Shown one piece after another: positions 45,236-56,167 of a DNA stretch of 64,000 nt. The translations under genes were made by a program, and so were the position numbers. The notes under the pieces were generated by a model, which worked only from the letters and a program-made list of their open reading frames with translations, was not told the DNA's origin and did not search any database. This stretch comes from Escherichia ruysiae. GTDB lineage: Bacteria; Pseudomonadota; Gammaproteobacteria; Enterobacterales; Enterobacteriaceae. Positions within the stretch are counted from its first letter, which is position 1. Each line of letters begins with the position of its first letter. The stretch is taken from assembly GCF_031323975.1 (NCBI RefSeq), contig NZ_JAVIWS010000001.1, forward strand, positions 2,418,001 through 2,482,000, in the 5' to 3' direction.

Positions 45236-46060
45236 ATGCAAAACATTACCCAGTCCTGGTTTGTCCAGGGAATGATCAAAGCCACCACCGACGCCTGGCT
45301 GAAAGGCTGGGACGAACGCAACGGCGGCAACCTGACGCTGCGCCTGGATGACGCTGATATCGCGCCATATCACGACAATTTTCACCCACAACCGCGATAT
45401 ATTCCGCTCAGTCAGCCAATGCCTTTACTGGCAAATACACCGTTTATCGTCACCGGCTCCGGCAAATTCTTTCGTAACGTCCAGCTCGATCCAGCCGCCA
45501 ATTTAGGCGTCGTAAAAATCGACAGCGACGGCGCGGGCTACCATATTCTCTGGGGGCTAACCAACGAAGCCGTCCCAACCTCTGAACTTCCGGCGCACTT
45601 CCTCTCCCATTGCGAACGCATTAAAGCCACCAACGGTAAAGATCGGGTGATCATGCACTGCCATGCCACCAACCTGATTGCCCTCACCTATGTACTGGAA
45701 AACGACACGGCGGTCTTCACTCGCCAACTGTGGGAAGGCAGCACCGAGTGCCTGGTGGTATTCCCGGATGGCGTTGGCATTTTGCCGTGGATGGTGCCCG
45801 GCACGGACGAAATTGGCCAGGCTACCGCGCAGAAAATGCAAAAACACTCACTGGTTCTCTGGCCTTTCCATGGCGTCTTCGGCAGCGGTCCGACGCTGGA
45901 CGAAGCGTTTGGCCTGATCGATACCGCAGAAAAATCGGCGGAAGTGTTGGTGAAAGTGTATTCGATGGGCGGCATGAAAAAGACCATCAGCCGTGAAGAG
46001 TTGATAGCCCTCGGCAAGCGTTTCGGCGTCACCCCGCTGGCAAGCGCACTGGCGCTTTAA
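45236..46060 (+). CDS. rhaD: Rhamnulose-1-phosphate aldolase
   Basis: RhaD is a 274-residue zinc-dependent class II aldolase that splits L-rhamnulose 1-phosphate into dihydroxyacetone phosphate and L-lactaldehyde. The zinc ligands are in [15 protein letters not shown] (HxH) and in the later [16 protein letters not shown] 45236 follows ACAGGAACACAGAAC. It lies 591 bp after rhaA because of the repeat array, so its expression as part of rhaBAD must cross that structured RNA. Confidence 0.97.
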   Translation: MQNITQSWFVQGMIKATTDAWLKGWDERNGGNLTLRLDDADIAPYHDNFHPQPRYIPLSQPMPLLANTPFIVTGSGKFFRNVQLDPAANLGVVKIDSDGAGYHILWGLTNEAVPTSELPAHFLSHCERIKATNGKDRVIMHCHATNLIALTYVLENDTAVFTRQLWEGSTECLVVFPDGVGILPWMVPGTDEIGQATAQKMQKHSLVLWPFHGVFGSGPTLDEAFGLIDTAEKSAEVLVKVYSMGGMKKTISREELIALGKRFGVTPLASALAL

Positions 46061-46131
46061 CACCCCGTTTCGCATCTGGCGGCGCGGGTTATGCCGCCGG
46101 ACAGAAGGATTTGATCTTAAGGAGAATAATC

Positions 46132-47280
46132 ATGAGTTTTATGTTGGCATTACCGAAAATCAGCCTGCATGGCGCTGGGGCAATTGGCGATATGGTAAAC
46201 CTGGTTGCGAATAAGCAATGGGGAAAAGCACTGATCGTTACCGATGGGCAACTGGTTAAATTGGGATTGCTGGACAGTCTGTTCACCGCGCTGGATCAAC
46301 ACCAAATGTCTTACCACCTATTCGATGAGGTCTTTCCAAACCCCACCGAAGAACTGGTGCAAAAAGGCTACGCTGCATTTCAGGACGCCGCATGTGACTA
46401 CATTATTGCTTTCGGTGGCGGTAGCCCGATTGATACCGCAAAAGCCGTAAAAATCCTTACCGCTAATCCCGCACCTTCTACGGCGTACTCTGGTGTTGGT
46501 AAAGTGACAAACCCCGGCGTACCGCTGGTGGCGATCAATACGACTGCCGGAACCGCCGCTGAGATGACCAGCAATGCGGTGATCATCGACACTGCCCGGC
46601 AAGTGAAAGAAGTCATCATCGATCCGAATATTATTCCAGATATTGCGGTGGATGATGCCAGTGTAATGCTGGAGATCCCTGCCTCCGTTACCGCTGCCAC
46701 CGGTATGGATGCACTGACTCACGCAGTTGAAGCCTATGTTTCTGTTGGTGCACATCCATTAACCGACGCCAACGCGCTGGAAGCTATCCGCCTGATTTCT
46801 CTGTGGCTGCCGAAAGCGGTAGAAGATGGTCATAATCTGGAAGCCCGTGAACAAATGGCATTCGGGCAATATCTGGCGGGAATGGCTTTTAACAGCGCGG
46901 GACTGGGGCTGGTTCACGCACTGGCGCATCAGCCCGGAGCTACCCACAACCTGCCACACGGGGTGTGTAATGCCATCTTGTTGCCAGTAATCGAAAACTT
47001 TAACCGCCCGAATGCCATCGCACGCTTTGCCCGTATCGCCCAGGCGATGGGTGTCGATACGCGCGGGATGAGTGATGAAGCGGCAAGTCTGGAAGCAATT
47101 AATGCCATTCGAGTCTTGAGCCATCGCGTGGGCATACCTGCGGGATTTAGTCAGCTTGGCATCAGCAAAGAGGATATCGAAGGCTGGTTAGATAAAGCCC
47201 TGGCCGACCCATGCGCACCATGTAATCCGCGTACCGCCAGCCGCGACGACGTGCGTGAGCTTTATCTGGAGGCGTTATGA
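46132..47280 (+). CDS. Iron-dependent alcohol dehydrogenase, probable lactaldehyde reductase of the rha operon
   Basis: The protein has 382 residues and belongs to the group III (Fe-activated) alcohol dehydrogenases. The NAD motif is [12 protein letters not shown] near residue 95; iron ligands are in [14 protein letters not shown] and [18 protein letters not shown]. It resembles FucO, which reduces L-lactaldehyde to L-1,2-propanediol. Its position between rhaD (which makes lactaldehyde) and rhaM supports that substrate; this is sometimes called rhaO. The start is ATG 46132, with AAGGAG eight bases upstream. The stop overlaps the rhaM start. K-12 has no gene here and uses FucO for this step. 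Confidence 0.88.
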   Translation: MSFMLALPKISLHGAGAIGDMVNLVANKQWGKALIVTDGQLVKLGLLDSLFTALDQHQMSYHLFDEVFPNPTEELVQKGYAAFQDAACDYIIAFGGGSPIDTAKAVKILTANPAPSTAYSGVGKVTNPGVPLVAINTTAGTAAEMTSNAVIIDTARQVKEVIIDPNIIPDIAVDDASVMLEIPASVTAATGMDALTHAVEAYVSVGAHPLTDANALEAIRLISLWLPKAVEDGHNLEAREQMAFGQYLAGMAFNSAGLGLVHALAHQPGATHNLPHGVCNAILLPVIENFNRPNAIARFARIAQAMGVDTRGMSDEAASLEAINAIRVLSHRVGIPAGFSQLGISKEDIEGWLDKALADPCAPCNPRTASRDDVRELYLEAL

Positions 47281-47591
47281 TCCGCAAAGCGTTTGTTATG
47301 CAAGTCAACCCGGACGCTCACGAAGAGTATCAGCGTCGGCATAACCCGATCTGGCCGGAACTGGAAGCGGTGTTGAAGTCACACGGCGCGCACCATTACG
47401 CCATCTACCTCGACGAAGCACGTAATTTACTTTTTGCCACGGTAGAAATTGAATCTGAAGAACGCTGGAATGCGGTTGCCAATACGGATGTTTGCCAACG
47501 ATGGTGGAAACATATGACCGAGGTGATGCCCGCTAATCCGGATAACAGCCCGGTCAGCAGCGAGCTGCAAGAAGTCTTTTATCTGCCTTAA
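47277..47591 (+). CDS. rhaM: L-rhamnose mutarotase
   Basis: RhaM is a 104-residue ferredoxin-like-fold enzyme that interconverts the alpha and beta anomers of L-rhamnose, supplying the form used by RhaA. Typical residues are the early His in [12 protein letters not shown] and the pair of tryptophans in CQRWWKHM. Its ATG overlaps the preceding dehydrogenase stop by four bases, so the two are coupled. It is the last rha gene here; in K-12 the frv genes come next, which are missing. Confidence 0.96.
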   Translation: MIRKAFVMQVNPDAHEEYQRRHNPIWPELEAVLKSHGAHHYAIYLDEARNLLFATVEIESEERWNAVANTDVCQRWWKHMTEVMPANPDNSPVSSELQEVFYLP

Positions 47592-47631
47592 TGAGTTGCG
47601 GTGCCGGAAAATATCCAGCACCGCGCCTTCA

Positions 47632-49026
47632 TCAGAAGAAGTATTTAAAGCGAACGCGTGCGCCGTAACGGTCATCAGTATCGTCGCCGTGTTTCTTATC
47701 GCCGTCGCTATCCAGAATGGAGTAATAAGTACCAAGGTAAATATTAAAGTTCTCCATATCCATCACGTTAGCGAACTGATAAGACGCATGAATGGTGTGA
47801 ATGGTGTACGTCCCTTCATCATCAATCCAGCAGTCGTTATCACAAACTACGCCACTAAATTCATCAATCTTATTGTGCGCGTAGATATAACCCAGCTCGA
47901 AACGTTTCCACAGCGCGTTGATCCCGGCAGTGAAATCTTTCTCATTATTGGCATCTAAATAGGCGGTATTAAGATTAACCACGATACCATTTTCCGGATC
48001 GGTTTTCAGGCCGTTCCAGGTCATGCTCATGCCATAGCCGGTACGATCGGACTGGTCGACAAAATTACCCTTACTATCGGTATAACCGTAAGCATTATTC
48101 ACCACGTTCGCTTCCATCGCTGCGGAAACGGTTAATTCATCCGTCGGCGACCAGGCAATTACCGGGCGCAGGTAAGCGACATTTTTCTGCTGCTCCATAT
48201 CGCGGCCATGATAATTGCCATCGTTATATAAAGATGTTCCGTCTTCCAGTAACGTGTTTAATTCAAAATACCAGTTATCGAGTTGTTTGCTGACAAGGAA
48301 ATTACCGCCAGCGTTAGAACGCCCGCGCCCCTCTTTCATCATATAGATATAACCGCTGCCATCGTCATAAAGATCGTTCGCAGTATTACCTGAATGCTCA
48401 ACAAAGGTATCCTGATTTAGCGGGAACATATCGTAGGCTTCAAAGCGCCCTACTTTGACTCTCCAGTCATTTTCTTTGCCAAAGAAGAATACGGCGTCAT
48501 CGATATTCACTGAACCGTGCATATCCCCCAGCGGCTGTGCGGAGAATCCGGCAAAATAACCGTTATCCAGCTTTCGCATACCGTCAAAGCCTAACAGAAT
48601 ACGGCCATTGAGATTCCACTGTTCATTGGTAGGATCGCTATTCATATCGGCGTTGGTCATTGCCAGCAGGCCATGATTGCTTTCCGCGTCCATATTAAAT
48701 TCTACGTCGCCGTAGATTTTCAAATCGCCATAACCTGAAAGCAAAAGATTAGGAGATGACGCGTTTTTCTTTGCAGATTCCGCAGCAGCCTGACCATTTA
48801 CTGGCGTATTACCCTGCGCGGCTTTAATTTCGCGAATTTCGGCTGCCTGTTGTGTCTGAAGCTGTTTTACCTGGCTTTCAGCTTTTGTTGCCCGCATTTC
48901 CGCCGCTTCCAGCCGCTCCTCCAGCAATGCCATGCGTTGTTCCAGCGTTAAATGCTGTGTTTTTGCCATACCGGTACTACATGCCAATAATAAACCGATG
49001 GCTAAAGATAACGTCGATTTTTTCAT
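47632..49026 (-). CDS. Carbohydrate-specific outer-membrane porin, RafY/ScrY-like
   Basis: The protein has 464 residues with a signal peptide (about residues 1-21, ending GMA|KT). A periplasmic coiled coil follows (LEQRMALLEERLEAAEMRAT onward, to about residue 65), then a linker and a beta-barrel of alternating aromatic strands ending in RVRFKYFF with a terminal Phe. A coiled-coil extension ahead of a sugar porin is the plan of ScrY, and 464 residues is the length I recall for RafY. No raf or scr genes are nearby, so its substrate is unknown. It is convergent with rhaM (40-bp gap). I do not recall it at either flanking locus in K-12. Confidence 0.75.
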   Translation of the reverse strand: MKKSTLSLAIGLLLACSTGMAKTQHLTLEQRMALLEERLEAAEMRATKAESQVKQLQTQQAAEIREIKAAQGNTPVNGQAAAESAKKNASSPNLLLSGYGDLKIYGDVEFNMDAESNHGLLAMTNADMNSDPTNEQWNLNGRILLGFDGMRKLDNGYFAGFSAQPLGDMHGSVNIDDAVFFFGKENDWRVKVGRFEAYDMFPLNQDTFVEHSGNTANDLYDDGSGYIYMMKEGRGRSNAGGNFLVSKQLDNWYFELNTLLEDGTSLYNDGNYHGRDMEQQKNVAYLRPVIAWSPTDELTVSAAMEANVVNNAYGYTDSKGNFVDQSDRTGYGMSMTWNGLKTDPENGIVVNLNTAYLDANNEKDFTAGINALWKRFELGYIYAHNKIDEFSGVVCDNDCWIDDEGTYTIHTIHASYQFANVMDMENFNIYLGTYYSILDSDGDKKHGDDTDDRYGARVRFKYFF

Positions 49027-49794
49027 TATTTACGTTCCCTGAAATAAAGGATACCCTACGCTTTCCAAAAGGCGTGCGTATATCGAAAAATATAAAAATT
49101 TGTTTTAATAGGATGTGCACTTTCGATTTTAATGCAACATCAGCAAGCCAGCGAATAGTATCCCGCCACAAAAGACGAGTAAATCTACTGATTTCCTGGA
49201 ACGTGAGGAATATAACAATAGTGTCGTTTTTAACTAAATATCATAAAAAATATTAGATATGATTTCTGCTAATTCATAAACAATAAAAATAAATAGCGTT
49301 GTACAGAAACACTTTAGATATTTAAACATTCATCAAATCATTAAAAAATGGTTTTTTATTTGCGACATTTATTTTACCCACCAATATGTGTCCTGCTCCG
49401 CAAAATGTGCCTTTCTCTCTTCCTTACATTGTCACAGCTTCACGGTATATCGCCGCTTATCACTCTCATTACAATCAACGAAAATAAGTTTAAAGGGGGC
49501 TAATATGAATATTCGTAAGAAGAATCACGGTGTGCAGTAATTTGTAGAAAAGATGCTCTTAATTTAGTTCAGTGAATGCTCAGCCCCAGGAGACGTAAAC
49601 ATTTGAACCGATAAGACGCGTAAGCGTCGCAGATAGTGATAACGTGCGCTTTGCTTATGCCGGATGCGGCGTGAACACCTTATCCGGTCTACAAAATCAT
49701 GCAAATTCAATATATTGCATGAGCCATGTAGGCCTGATAAGACGCGTAAGCGTCGCATCAGGCAATGAATACCCAATGCGACCAGCTTCTTATA
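49027..49794. other. Porin leader, likely rearrangement junction and REP copies
   Basis: 768 bp without a convincing gene. The porin-proximal part (49027-49500) is very AT-rich and presumably holds its promoter. An 11-codon frame (MNIRKKNHGVQ, 49505-49540) follows GGGGG; it may be a leader peptide or the stump of a cut gene. A partial REP lies near 49608-49632, and full inverted REP units lie at 49659-49692 and 49728-49764, next to the aldB 3' end. The switch from ~88-min to ~81-min genes happens between rhaM and aldB. Confidence 0.6.
49659..49764. repeat. REP pair (BIME) downstream of aldB
   Basis: GCCGGATGCGGCG...TATCCGGTCTAC (49659-49692) and GTAGGCCTGATAAGACG...GCATCAGGC (49728-49764) are inverted REP units. 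A degenerate third copy (CGATAAGACGCGTAAGCGTC) lies at about 49609-49628. Confidence 0.9.
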
Positions 49795-51333
49795 TCAGAA
49801 CAGCCCCAACGGTTTATCCGAGTAGCTCACCAGCAGACACTTGGTTTGCTGATAATGCTCCAGCATCATCTTATGGGTTTCGCGTCCGATGCCCGACTGT
49901 TTGTAACCACCAAACGCCGCATGTGCCGGGTAAGCGTGATAACAGTTAGTCCACACGCGCCCTGCCTGAATGCCACGCCCCATCTTATAGGCCAGATTAC
50001 CGTTGCGGCTCCAGACGCCCGCGCCCAGGCCATATTGCGTGTCATTCGCCAGCTCCAGCGCCTCTTCCATCGTTTTGAAGGTGGTCACCGCCAGCACCGG
50101 GCCAAATATCTCTTCCTGGAACACACGCATATTGTTCTGACCAAACAGAATCGTCGGTTCGAGGTAGTAGCCGTCTTTCAGTTCGCCTTCCAGCAGCTTG
50201 CGCCGCCCGCCGGTAAGCACATCCGCCCCCTCTTTTTTACCGATATCAATGTAATTGAGGATGGTTTCCAGTTGCCCGTGAGAAACCTGTGCGCCCATTT
50301 GCGTCACGCTGTCGAGCGGGTTACCGCTACGAATACTTTCAACACGGCGGATGGCGCGTTCCATAAAGCGTTCGTAGATAGACTCCTGCACTAAAGCACG
50401 GCTTGGACAGGTGCAAACTTCGCCCTGGTTGAAGGCGAACAATGCAAAGCCCTCCAGCGCCTTATCGAAGAAAGCATCTTCTTCATCCATCACATCGGCA
50501 AAGAAGATATTTGGCGACTTACCGCCCAACTCCAGCGTCACCGGAATAATGTTCTGCGTGGCGTACTGCATAATCTGCTGACCGACTTCCGTTGAGCCGG
50601 TAAACGCCACTTTGGCGATACGTTTTGAGGTCGCCAGATATTCACCGATTTCGCCGCCCGCACCGTTGACCACGTTCACCACGCCTGGCGGCAGTAAATC
50701 ACCGACGATCTCCATCAAAAGCAACACTGAAAGCGGGGTAAGTCGTGCGGGTTTTAGCACCACGCAGTTGCCCGCCGCCAGCGCGGGAGCCATTTTCCAG
50801 CTCGCCATCAGCAACGGGAAGTTCCACGGGATAATCTGCCCCACCACGCCCAACGGTTCGTGGAAGTGATAAGCCACAGTTTCGCTATCGACTTCACTGA
50901 TCCCACCTTCCTGCGCCCGAATACACGAGGCGAAATAGCGGAAATGGTCAATCGCCAGCGGCACATCGGCAGCACTGGTTTCGCGGATGGGCTTGCCGTT
51001 ATCCCAGGTTTCTGCCGTCGCTAACAGTTCGAGGTTTTGTTCCATTCGATCCGCAATCTTAAACAGAATCGCCGCGCGATCCTGCACCGAGGTATGCGCC
51101 CATTTGTCTTTCACTTTATGCGCGGCATCCAGCGCCAGATCGATGTCGCGTTTGCCCGAAGACGCCACTTCGCACAGTAGCTGCCCGGTCACCGGCGTCA
51201 GGTTCTGGTAATACTCGCCGTCGGCGGGTGCTACCCATTCGCCGCCGATAAAGTTGTCATAGCGAGCTTTTAACTTGAGGGGGAAACCATACTCGCCGGG
51301 CTTAATCTGTGCTGAAGGGGGATTGTTGGTCAT
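49795..51333 (-). CDS. aldB: NADP-dependent aldehyde dehydrogenase AldB
   Basis: AldB is a 512-residue member of the aldehyde dehydrogenase superfamily that oxidises acetaldehyde and other aldehydes. The catalytic cysteine is in [13 protein letters not shown], the general-base glutamate in [10 protein letters not shown], and the cofactor motif is FTGSTEVGQ. The frame is open to 51471, but ATG 51333 ([10 protein letters not shown]) has AAGGAG upstream and gives the K-12 length. In K-12 yiaW lies behind it; here the REP pair and porin do. Confidence 0.96.
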   Translation of the reverse strand: MTNNPPSAQIKPGEYGFPLKLKARYDNFIGGEWVAPADGEYYQNLTPVTGQLLCEVASSGKRDIDLALDAAHKVKDKWAHTSVQDRAAILFKIADRMEQNLELLATAETWDNGKPIRETSAADVPLAIDHFRYFASCIRAQEGGISEVDSETVAYHFHEPLGVVGQIIPWNFPLLMASWKMAPALAAGNCVVLKPARLTPLSVLLLMEIVGDLLPPGVVNVVNGAGGEIGEYLATSKRIAKVAFTGSTEVGQQIMQYATQNIIPVTLELGGKSPNIFFADVMDEEDAFFDKALEGFALFAFNQGEVCTCPSRALVQESIYERFMERAIRRVESIRSGNPLDSVTQMGAQVSHGQLETILNYIDIGKKEGADVLTGGRRKLLEGELKDGYYLEPTILFGQNNMRVFQEEIFGPVLAVTTFKTMEEALELANDTQYGLGAGVWSRNGNLAYKMGRGIQAGRVWTNCYHAYPAHAAFGGYKQSGIGRETHKMMLEHYQQTKCLLVSYSDKPLGLF

Positions 51334-51454
51334 GGTAGTCTCCTTGCGGTGTGAGGTATAACAAGGGTAGACGTGACTGGCGAAATCTTCGCCAGCGGGT
51401 GATAGCTTTACGACAGCAATCACGAATTTACGGGCAAGGATTACAGAGATAGTT

Positions 51455-51482
51455 AAAAAAGCGGCTGACAATTTGCCAGCCG
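51455..51482 (-). terminator. yiaY terminator
   Basis: On the reverse strand, CGGCTGGCAAATTGTCAGCCG (stem CGGCTG/CAGCCG) is followed by CTTTTTTAAC, 15 bases after the yiaY stop. Confidence 0.85.
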
Positions 51483-51497
51483 TTGTGGGAATGATGA

Positions 51498-52649
51498 TTA
51501 CATCGCAGCGCGATAAATCGCCACAATTTCTTCGTGAGTTGCCTGAATCGGGTTAGTAAATCCGCAGGCATCTTTCAGAGCATTGGTCGCCAGTACCGCG
51601 AAATCTTCTTCTTTCACGTTCAGATCGCGCAGACCTGCCGGAATATCGACTTTCTTCGCCAGTTCGCGGATAGCGTTAATGCAGGCTTCTGCACCTTCCG
51701 CGTCGTTTTTACCTGTCACGTTCACACCCATTGCAGCAGCGCAGTCACGCAGACGTGCGGCGGCTACTTTGCTGTTGAATACCTGAACGTGCGGCAGCAG
51801 AACGGCGTTACATACACCGTGCGGCAGATTGTAGAAACCGCCTAACTGGTGCGCCATCGCATGAACATAACCCAAAGACGCATTGTTGAACGCCATACCG
51901 GCGAGGAACTGGGCATAAGCCATCGCTTCACGCGCTTTCGCATTGCTGCCATCTTCTACGGCTAACGGCAGGTTTTCGGCAATCATGGTCACGGCTTTCA
52001 GTGCGCAAGCGTCAGTGATCGGCGTTGCGGCAATAGACACATACGCTTCGATAGCGTGTGTTAAGGCATCCATACCCGTTGCGGCGGTCAGTGACTTCGG
52101 CATACCGATCATCAGAGAGGAGTCATTGACAGAAAGCAGCGGAGTCACGTGTTTATCCACAATCGCCATTTTGATATGGCGTGCTTCGTCAGTAATAATG
52201 CAGAAACGGGTCATTTCAGACGCAGTACCCGCCGTGGTGTTGATGGCGATCATCGGCAACTGCGGTTTTGCAGAGCGGTCAACGCCTTCGTAATCGCGAA
52301 TATCACCGCCGTTGGCTGCCACCAACGCAATGCCTTTCGCACAATCGTGCGGAGAACCACCACCTAAGGAAATCACGCTATCGCAATTATTTTCTTTCAG
52401 CAGTTTGAGGCCTGCGGCGACGTTTTCCGTAGTTGGGTTAGGCTGGGTGCCATCATAAATAACGCTAAAAATATTGCGTTCTTCCAGTGCTTTTTGCACA
52501 TCGCCCGCCATACCTAATTTCGTTAACATATTGTCAGTAACAATTAATGTACGGGTAAAGCCATAGTCTGCCATCATATTCATTGCATCATTCAATGAAT
52601 CAGCGCCGATGACATTCACTGAAGGAATAAAAAAGGTTGAAGCTGCCAT
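51498..52649 (-). CDS. yiaY: Iron-containing alcohol dehydrogenase YiaY
   Basis: YiaY is a 383-residue group III Fe-dependent alcohol dehydrogenase. It is often annotated as L-threonine dehydrogenase/NAD alcohol dehydrogenase; its physiological substrate is not settled. The NAD motif is [12 protein letters not shown], and iron ligands are in [14 protein letters not shown] and [18 protein letters not shown]. It is a clear paralogue of the dehydrogenase at 46132-47280. It lies between selB and aldB on the same strand, with its own terminator. Confidence 0.95.
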   Translation of the reverse strand: MAASTFFIPSVNVIGADSLNDAMNMMADYGFTRTLIVTDNMLTKLGMAGDVQKALEERNIFSVIYDGTQPNPTTENVAAGLKLLKENNCDSVISLGGGSPHDCAKGIALVAANGGDIRDYEGVDRSAKPQLPMIAINTTAGTASEMTRFCIITDEARHIKMAIVDKHVTPLLSVNDSSLMIGMPKSLTAATGMDALTHAIEAYVSIAATPITDACALKAVTMIAENLPLAVEDGSNAKAREAMAYAQFLAGMAFNNASLGYVHAMAHQLGGFYNLPHGVCNAVLLPHVQVFNSKVAAARLRDCAAAMGVNVTGKNDAEGAEACINAIRELAKKVDIPAGLRDLNVKEEDFAVLATNALKDACGFTNPIQATHEEIVAIYRAAM

Positions 52650-52749
52650 AAAACACTCCTGGAAGAGTAAAAAGGGCTGGCAGATTACAAAGTATTTTCA
52701 TTCGGAAATATGATCGACATTACCGTTTATTAAAATATTTTTAATAAAA

Positions 52750-52778
52750 AGCACGTTACATTCATCAAATAACGTGCT
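52750..52778 (-). terminator. selAB terminator
   Basis: AGCACGTTA (52750-52758) pairs with TAACGTGCT (52770-52778). On the reverse strand the stem is followed by TTTTTATT, downstream of the selB stop. Confidence 0.85.
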
Positions 52779-52837
52779 TCCTTAATATTAATAAGAATTT
52801 TGTATTAATTCATATTTATTATGAATTAATCATTTCC

Positions 52838-54682
52838 TTATTTTTCGGGAAATAATAATGCATCGCGCAATAAATGATCATTTCCACGACGCCGCGTAAA
52901 GCCAATGCGGTCAAAATATTCCAGAATCTGAATTGCCAGCTTTCGGCCTACACCTAAGCGATCGCGGAAATCCGCCGCGCAGGTTGAGCCACATTCCTGA
53001 TCGAGATCGCGGATCATATTGGCAAATTCAACAATCCGATCATTACGGTAATAACGATCTTTGACGATCGCCGTAATTATCCCCTGCTGTGCCGCCTGGC
53101 GTAGCGTCAAGCGCATTGCCTGCTCGTCGGTTCCCGTCTCTTTTGCCAGGTCACGCACCCACCACGGCTCGTCACCAAACAGCGGCTCTGCTTTTTGCCA
53201 GATGGCCTGCTGCTCTTCGCTGAAGCCCGCTTTGTGATCCGGCAGATGCAGCCAGCCGTGGTGGCTGTGGATATCGCCGCTTTCGCGCATCTTTTCAATC
53301 AACAACAGTACCAGAGCTTCATCTTCCATCGGCAACGCCATACGCCGCAGGCGCTCGCGCCCCGGACCTGGTTCGTCGCGATGCTGCTCATGATAAGCCG
53401 CTAATGTGTCGAGGATTTTCCGCTGCCAGCGGGCGGCAACCGGCGCATTCAACAAGCTATAACCAGCCTGAATATAGCCAGGCTGTTGCAGCAGTTCGCG
53501 CATCCCTTCGCCGTTGAGCTGTCTCGCCCAGGCGAAATCGGCAAGATTCACCGCTCCGCGTTCCAGATGAACCGTCAGTGCGTCGGCATCGCTTTGTGTG
53601 CGTGCAAGAGACGCCAGCCATTGCAGATATTCCGGCTTACGCTTACCGCGACGTGGCGGGTTGAGCATCACCACGCGCGCCCCCGCCAGCGTGTTGCGAG
53701 CCGAGATATCGCGCAGCACTATGCGATCGTTATCCGCCAGCCACAGCGGCGTGTCGAACACCAGCTCGGCAAGGTTATCTTCCAGCAGCGAAACGCGTCC
53801 CGTAACATGGCTGGCGGCGTGGTGAATATGCAGCGGCTGCCACTGGGTCAGCGGTGTATGAGTTTGAAGCTCGACAATCACCCGTGTGAACGGCTCTGGC
53901 GGCACATCGGCAAGCAGCCAGTCGCCACGGTTAATCTGCTCTTTTTCCGCATCACCCGCGATGTTAAGTGCGATACGCTGCCCGGCATGGGCGGTTTCTG
54001 TTGGCTGGTTTTGCGCATGCAGCGCACGTACACGCATCGATTTATTTACACCAGTCAGCCATAGTGAATCGCCTACCTTCACTTCCCCGCTTAACGCCGT
54101 ACCGGTGACGACCAGCCCGGCACCTTTTACAGTAAATGCGCGGTCGATCGCGAGGCGGAAACTATGTTGGCTGGCGTGTTCACGTTCAGGCAACTGAAGC
54201 AGATGTTCGCGCAGGGCATCAATTCCCCGACCTTCGGTTGCTGCGGTGACAAACAGTTTTGCCTCAGCAAAACCGTATTCCCGCAGCACCTCCTTTACCT
54301 GACGTTCAACCTCATCAACACGCGCTTCGTCCACGCGATCGGCTTTAGTCAGCGCCACTGTCAGCATCGGGTTACCGGTAAGCTGCAAAATCGCCAGATG
54401 CTCACGGGTCTGCGCCATCACACCGTCATCGCAAGCCACCACCAGCAGCGCGTGATCGATACCCCCGACGCCCGCCAACATATTGGAAAGAAACTTTTCA
54501 TGACCGGGAACGTCGATAAAACCAGGCACGCGCCCATCTGGCTGCGGCCAGTAGGCATAGCCGAGATCGATGGTCATACCGCGTTTTTTTTCTTCCGGCA
54601 GACGGTCGGCATTTACGCCAGTAATCGCCTGCAATAAGGTTGTTTTGCCGTGGTCAACGTGTCCGGCAGTCGCAATAATCAT
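52838..54682 (-). CDS. selB: Selenocysteine-specific elongation factor SelB
   Basis: SelB is a 614-residue GTPase that carries selenocysteyl-tRNA to UGA codons marked by a SECIS hairpin. EF-Tu-like domains 1-3 come first, with G1 [12 protein letters not shown]3 DVPGHEKF and G4 LTKAD. The C-terminal half consists of four winged helices that bind the SECIS RNA. Its start overlaps the selA stop by four bases, so the two are translationally coupled. Confidence 0.97.
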   Translation of the reverse strand: MIIATAGHVDHGKTTLLQAITGVNADRLPEEKKRGMTIDLGYAYWPQPDGRVPGFIDVPGHEKFLSNMLAGVGGIDHALLVVACDDGVMAQTREHLAILQLTGNPMLTVALTKADRVDEARVDEVERQVKEVLREYGFAEAKLFVTAATEGRGIDALREHLLQLPEREHASQHSFRLAIDRAFTVKGAGLVVTGTALSGEVKVGDSLWLTGVNKSMRVRALHAQNQPTETAHAGQRIALNIAGDAEKEQINRGDWLLADVPPEPFTRVIVELQTHTPLTQWQPLHIHHAASHVTGRVSLLEDNLAELVFDTPLWLADNDRIVLRDISARNTLAGARVVMLNPPRRGKRKPEYLQWLASLARTQSDADALTVHLERGAVNLADFAWARQLNGEGMRELLQQPGYIQAGYSLLNAPVAARWQRKILDTLAAYHEQHRDEPGPGRERLRRMALPMEDEALVLLLIEKMRESGDIHSHHGWLHLPDHKAGFSEEQQAIWQKAEPLFGDEPWWVRDLAKETGTDEQAMRLTLRQAAQQGIITAIVKDRYYRNDRIVEFANMIRDLDQECGSTCAADFRDRLGVGRKLAIQILEYFDRIGFTRRRGNDHLLRDALLFPEK

Positions 54683-56070
54683 TTCAACAACATCTCCATA
54701 AACCGTTGCTCATCTTCAAGGCAGCGTAAATCCAGCCACAATCGTCCGTCATAAATACGACCAATCACCGGCACCGGCAATTCACGCCAGCGGGCGGCTA
54801 ATGCCTCAAGGTGGCTGCCACGTCCGTCATGGGGTGTAAACGTTAATGCCGCGCTAGGCAGGCGATCAACCGGCAGCGAACCACTGCCAATCTGCGAAAG
54901 ACACGGCATAACCTGTACCGCAAACTCCGCGCCGTAATGTGCGGCAAGGGGAGCCTGTAAACGTTGCGCCTGGATTTGAATAACCTCTGCACTGCGAGTA
55001 AGCAGACGCAGGGTCGGTAATTTTTCGCTCAGTGCTTCGGGGTGCAAATAAAGACGCAGCGTCGCTTCCAGCGCCGCGAGGGTCATTTTATCCGCGCGTA
55101 ATGCACGTTTCAGCGGATGGCTTTGCAGGCGGGAAATCATCTCTTTCTTACCAACGATGATCCCTGCCTGCGGCCCGCCTAACAGCTTGTCGCCGGAGAA
55201 GCTCACCAGGCTGACGCCCGCCGCAATCAACTCCTGCGGCATCGGCTCTTTCGGCAAACCGTACTGGCTAAGATCGACCAACGAACCACTGCCTAAATCA
55301 GTCACTACGGGAATATCCAGCTCTTTGCCGAGCGCCACCAGTTCCGCTTCGTCTATCGCTTTGGTGAACCCCTGAATGCTGTAGTTACTGGTATGTACTT
55401 TCATCAACAGTGCGGTATTTTCATTCACCGCCTGACGATAATCACTGGCATGCGTGCGGTTGGTCGTCCCCACTTCGTGCAGGGTACAGCCAGCCTGACG
55501 CATGACGTCAGGGATACGAAACGCGCCGCCGATCTCCACCAGTTCGCCACGAGACACCACCACCTCTTTACCGCTGGCAGTGGCTGCCAACATCAGCAGC
55601 ACCGCCGCCGCATTGTTATTGACGATACAGGCATCTTCCGCGCCGGTAATGCGGCACAGTAGCTGCGCCAGCGCGCGATCGCGATGCCCGCGTCCGGCGT
55701 CGTCCAGATCGTACTCCAGCGTCACCGGCGAACGCATAGCCTGCGCAACGGCTTCCACCGCTGCTTCCGCCTGTAAAGCTCGCCCAAGGTTGGTATGCAG
55801 TACGGTTCCCGTCAGGTTGATCACCGGACGCAGCGCGCTCTGCGCTTCTTTCGTCAACCGGGCATCGACTTCTTGCGCCCAGTTCTCACACCACGCGGGC
55901 AGCGTCTGGCTGTCACGAATCACTTCTCGCGCTTCGTCAAGCATCTGACGCAGCAATTCCACCACGCGGGTGTGACCATAAGTATCACGCAAAGAAAGGA
56001 AGGAGCTATCGCGCAATAAGCGATCAATAGCCGGAAGTTGACTATAGAGGGAACGCGTTTCGGTTGTCAT
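54679..56070 (-). CDS. selA: L-seryl-tRNA(Sec) selenium transferase
   Basis: SelA is a 463-residue PLP enzyme that converts seryl-tRNA(Sec) to selenocysteyl-tRNA(Sec) using selenophosphate, working as a large homodecamer. The PLP lysine is in [15 protein letters not shown] near residue 295. The N-terminal domain ([14 protein letters not shown]) contacts the tRNA. It is followed directly by selB. yibF lies 97 bp upstream on the same strand. Confidence 0.97.
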   Translation of the reverse strand: MTTETRSLYSQLPAIDRLLRDSSFLSLRDTYGHTRVVELLRQMLDEAREVIRDSQTLPAWCENWAQEVDARLTKEAQSALRPVINLTGTVLHTNLGRALQAEAAVEAVAQAMRSPVTLEYDLDDAGRGHRDRALAQLLCRITGAEDACIVNNNAAAVLLMLAATASGKEVVVSRGELVEIGGAFRIPDVMRQAGCTLHEVGTTNRTHASDYRQAVNENTALLMKVHTSNYSIQGFTKAIDEAELVALGKELDIPVVTDLGSGSLVDLSQYGLPKEPMPQELIAAGVSLVSFSGDKLLGGPQAGIIVGKKEMISRLQSHPLKRALRADKMTLAALEATLRLYLHPEALSEKLPTLRLLTRSAEVIQIQAQRLQAPLAAHYGAEFAVQVMPCLSQIGSGSLPVDRLPSAALTFTPHDGRGSHLEALAARWRELPVPVIGRIYDGRLWLDLRCLEDEQRFMEMLLK

Positions 56071-56167
56071 AGGAAACCTGGCTGATCAAGGCCCTCTCAC
56101 ACGGAGAAGGGCGTTTAACATAACCACGGATTGTAACGTGAGATGGGTCAGGAGGACATATCGCGCA

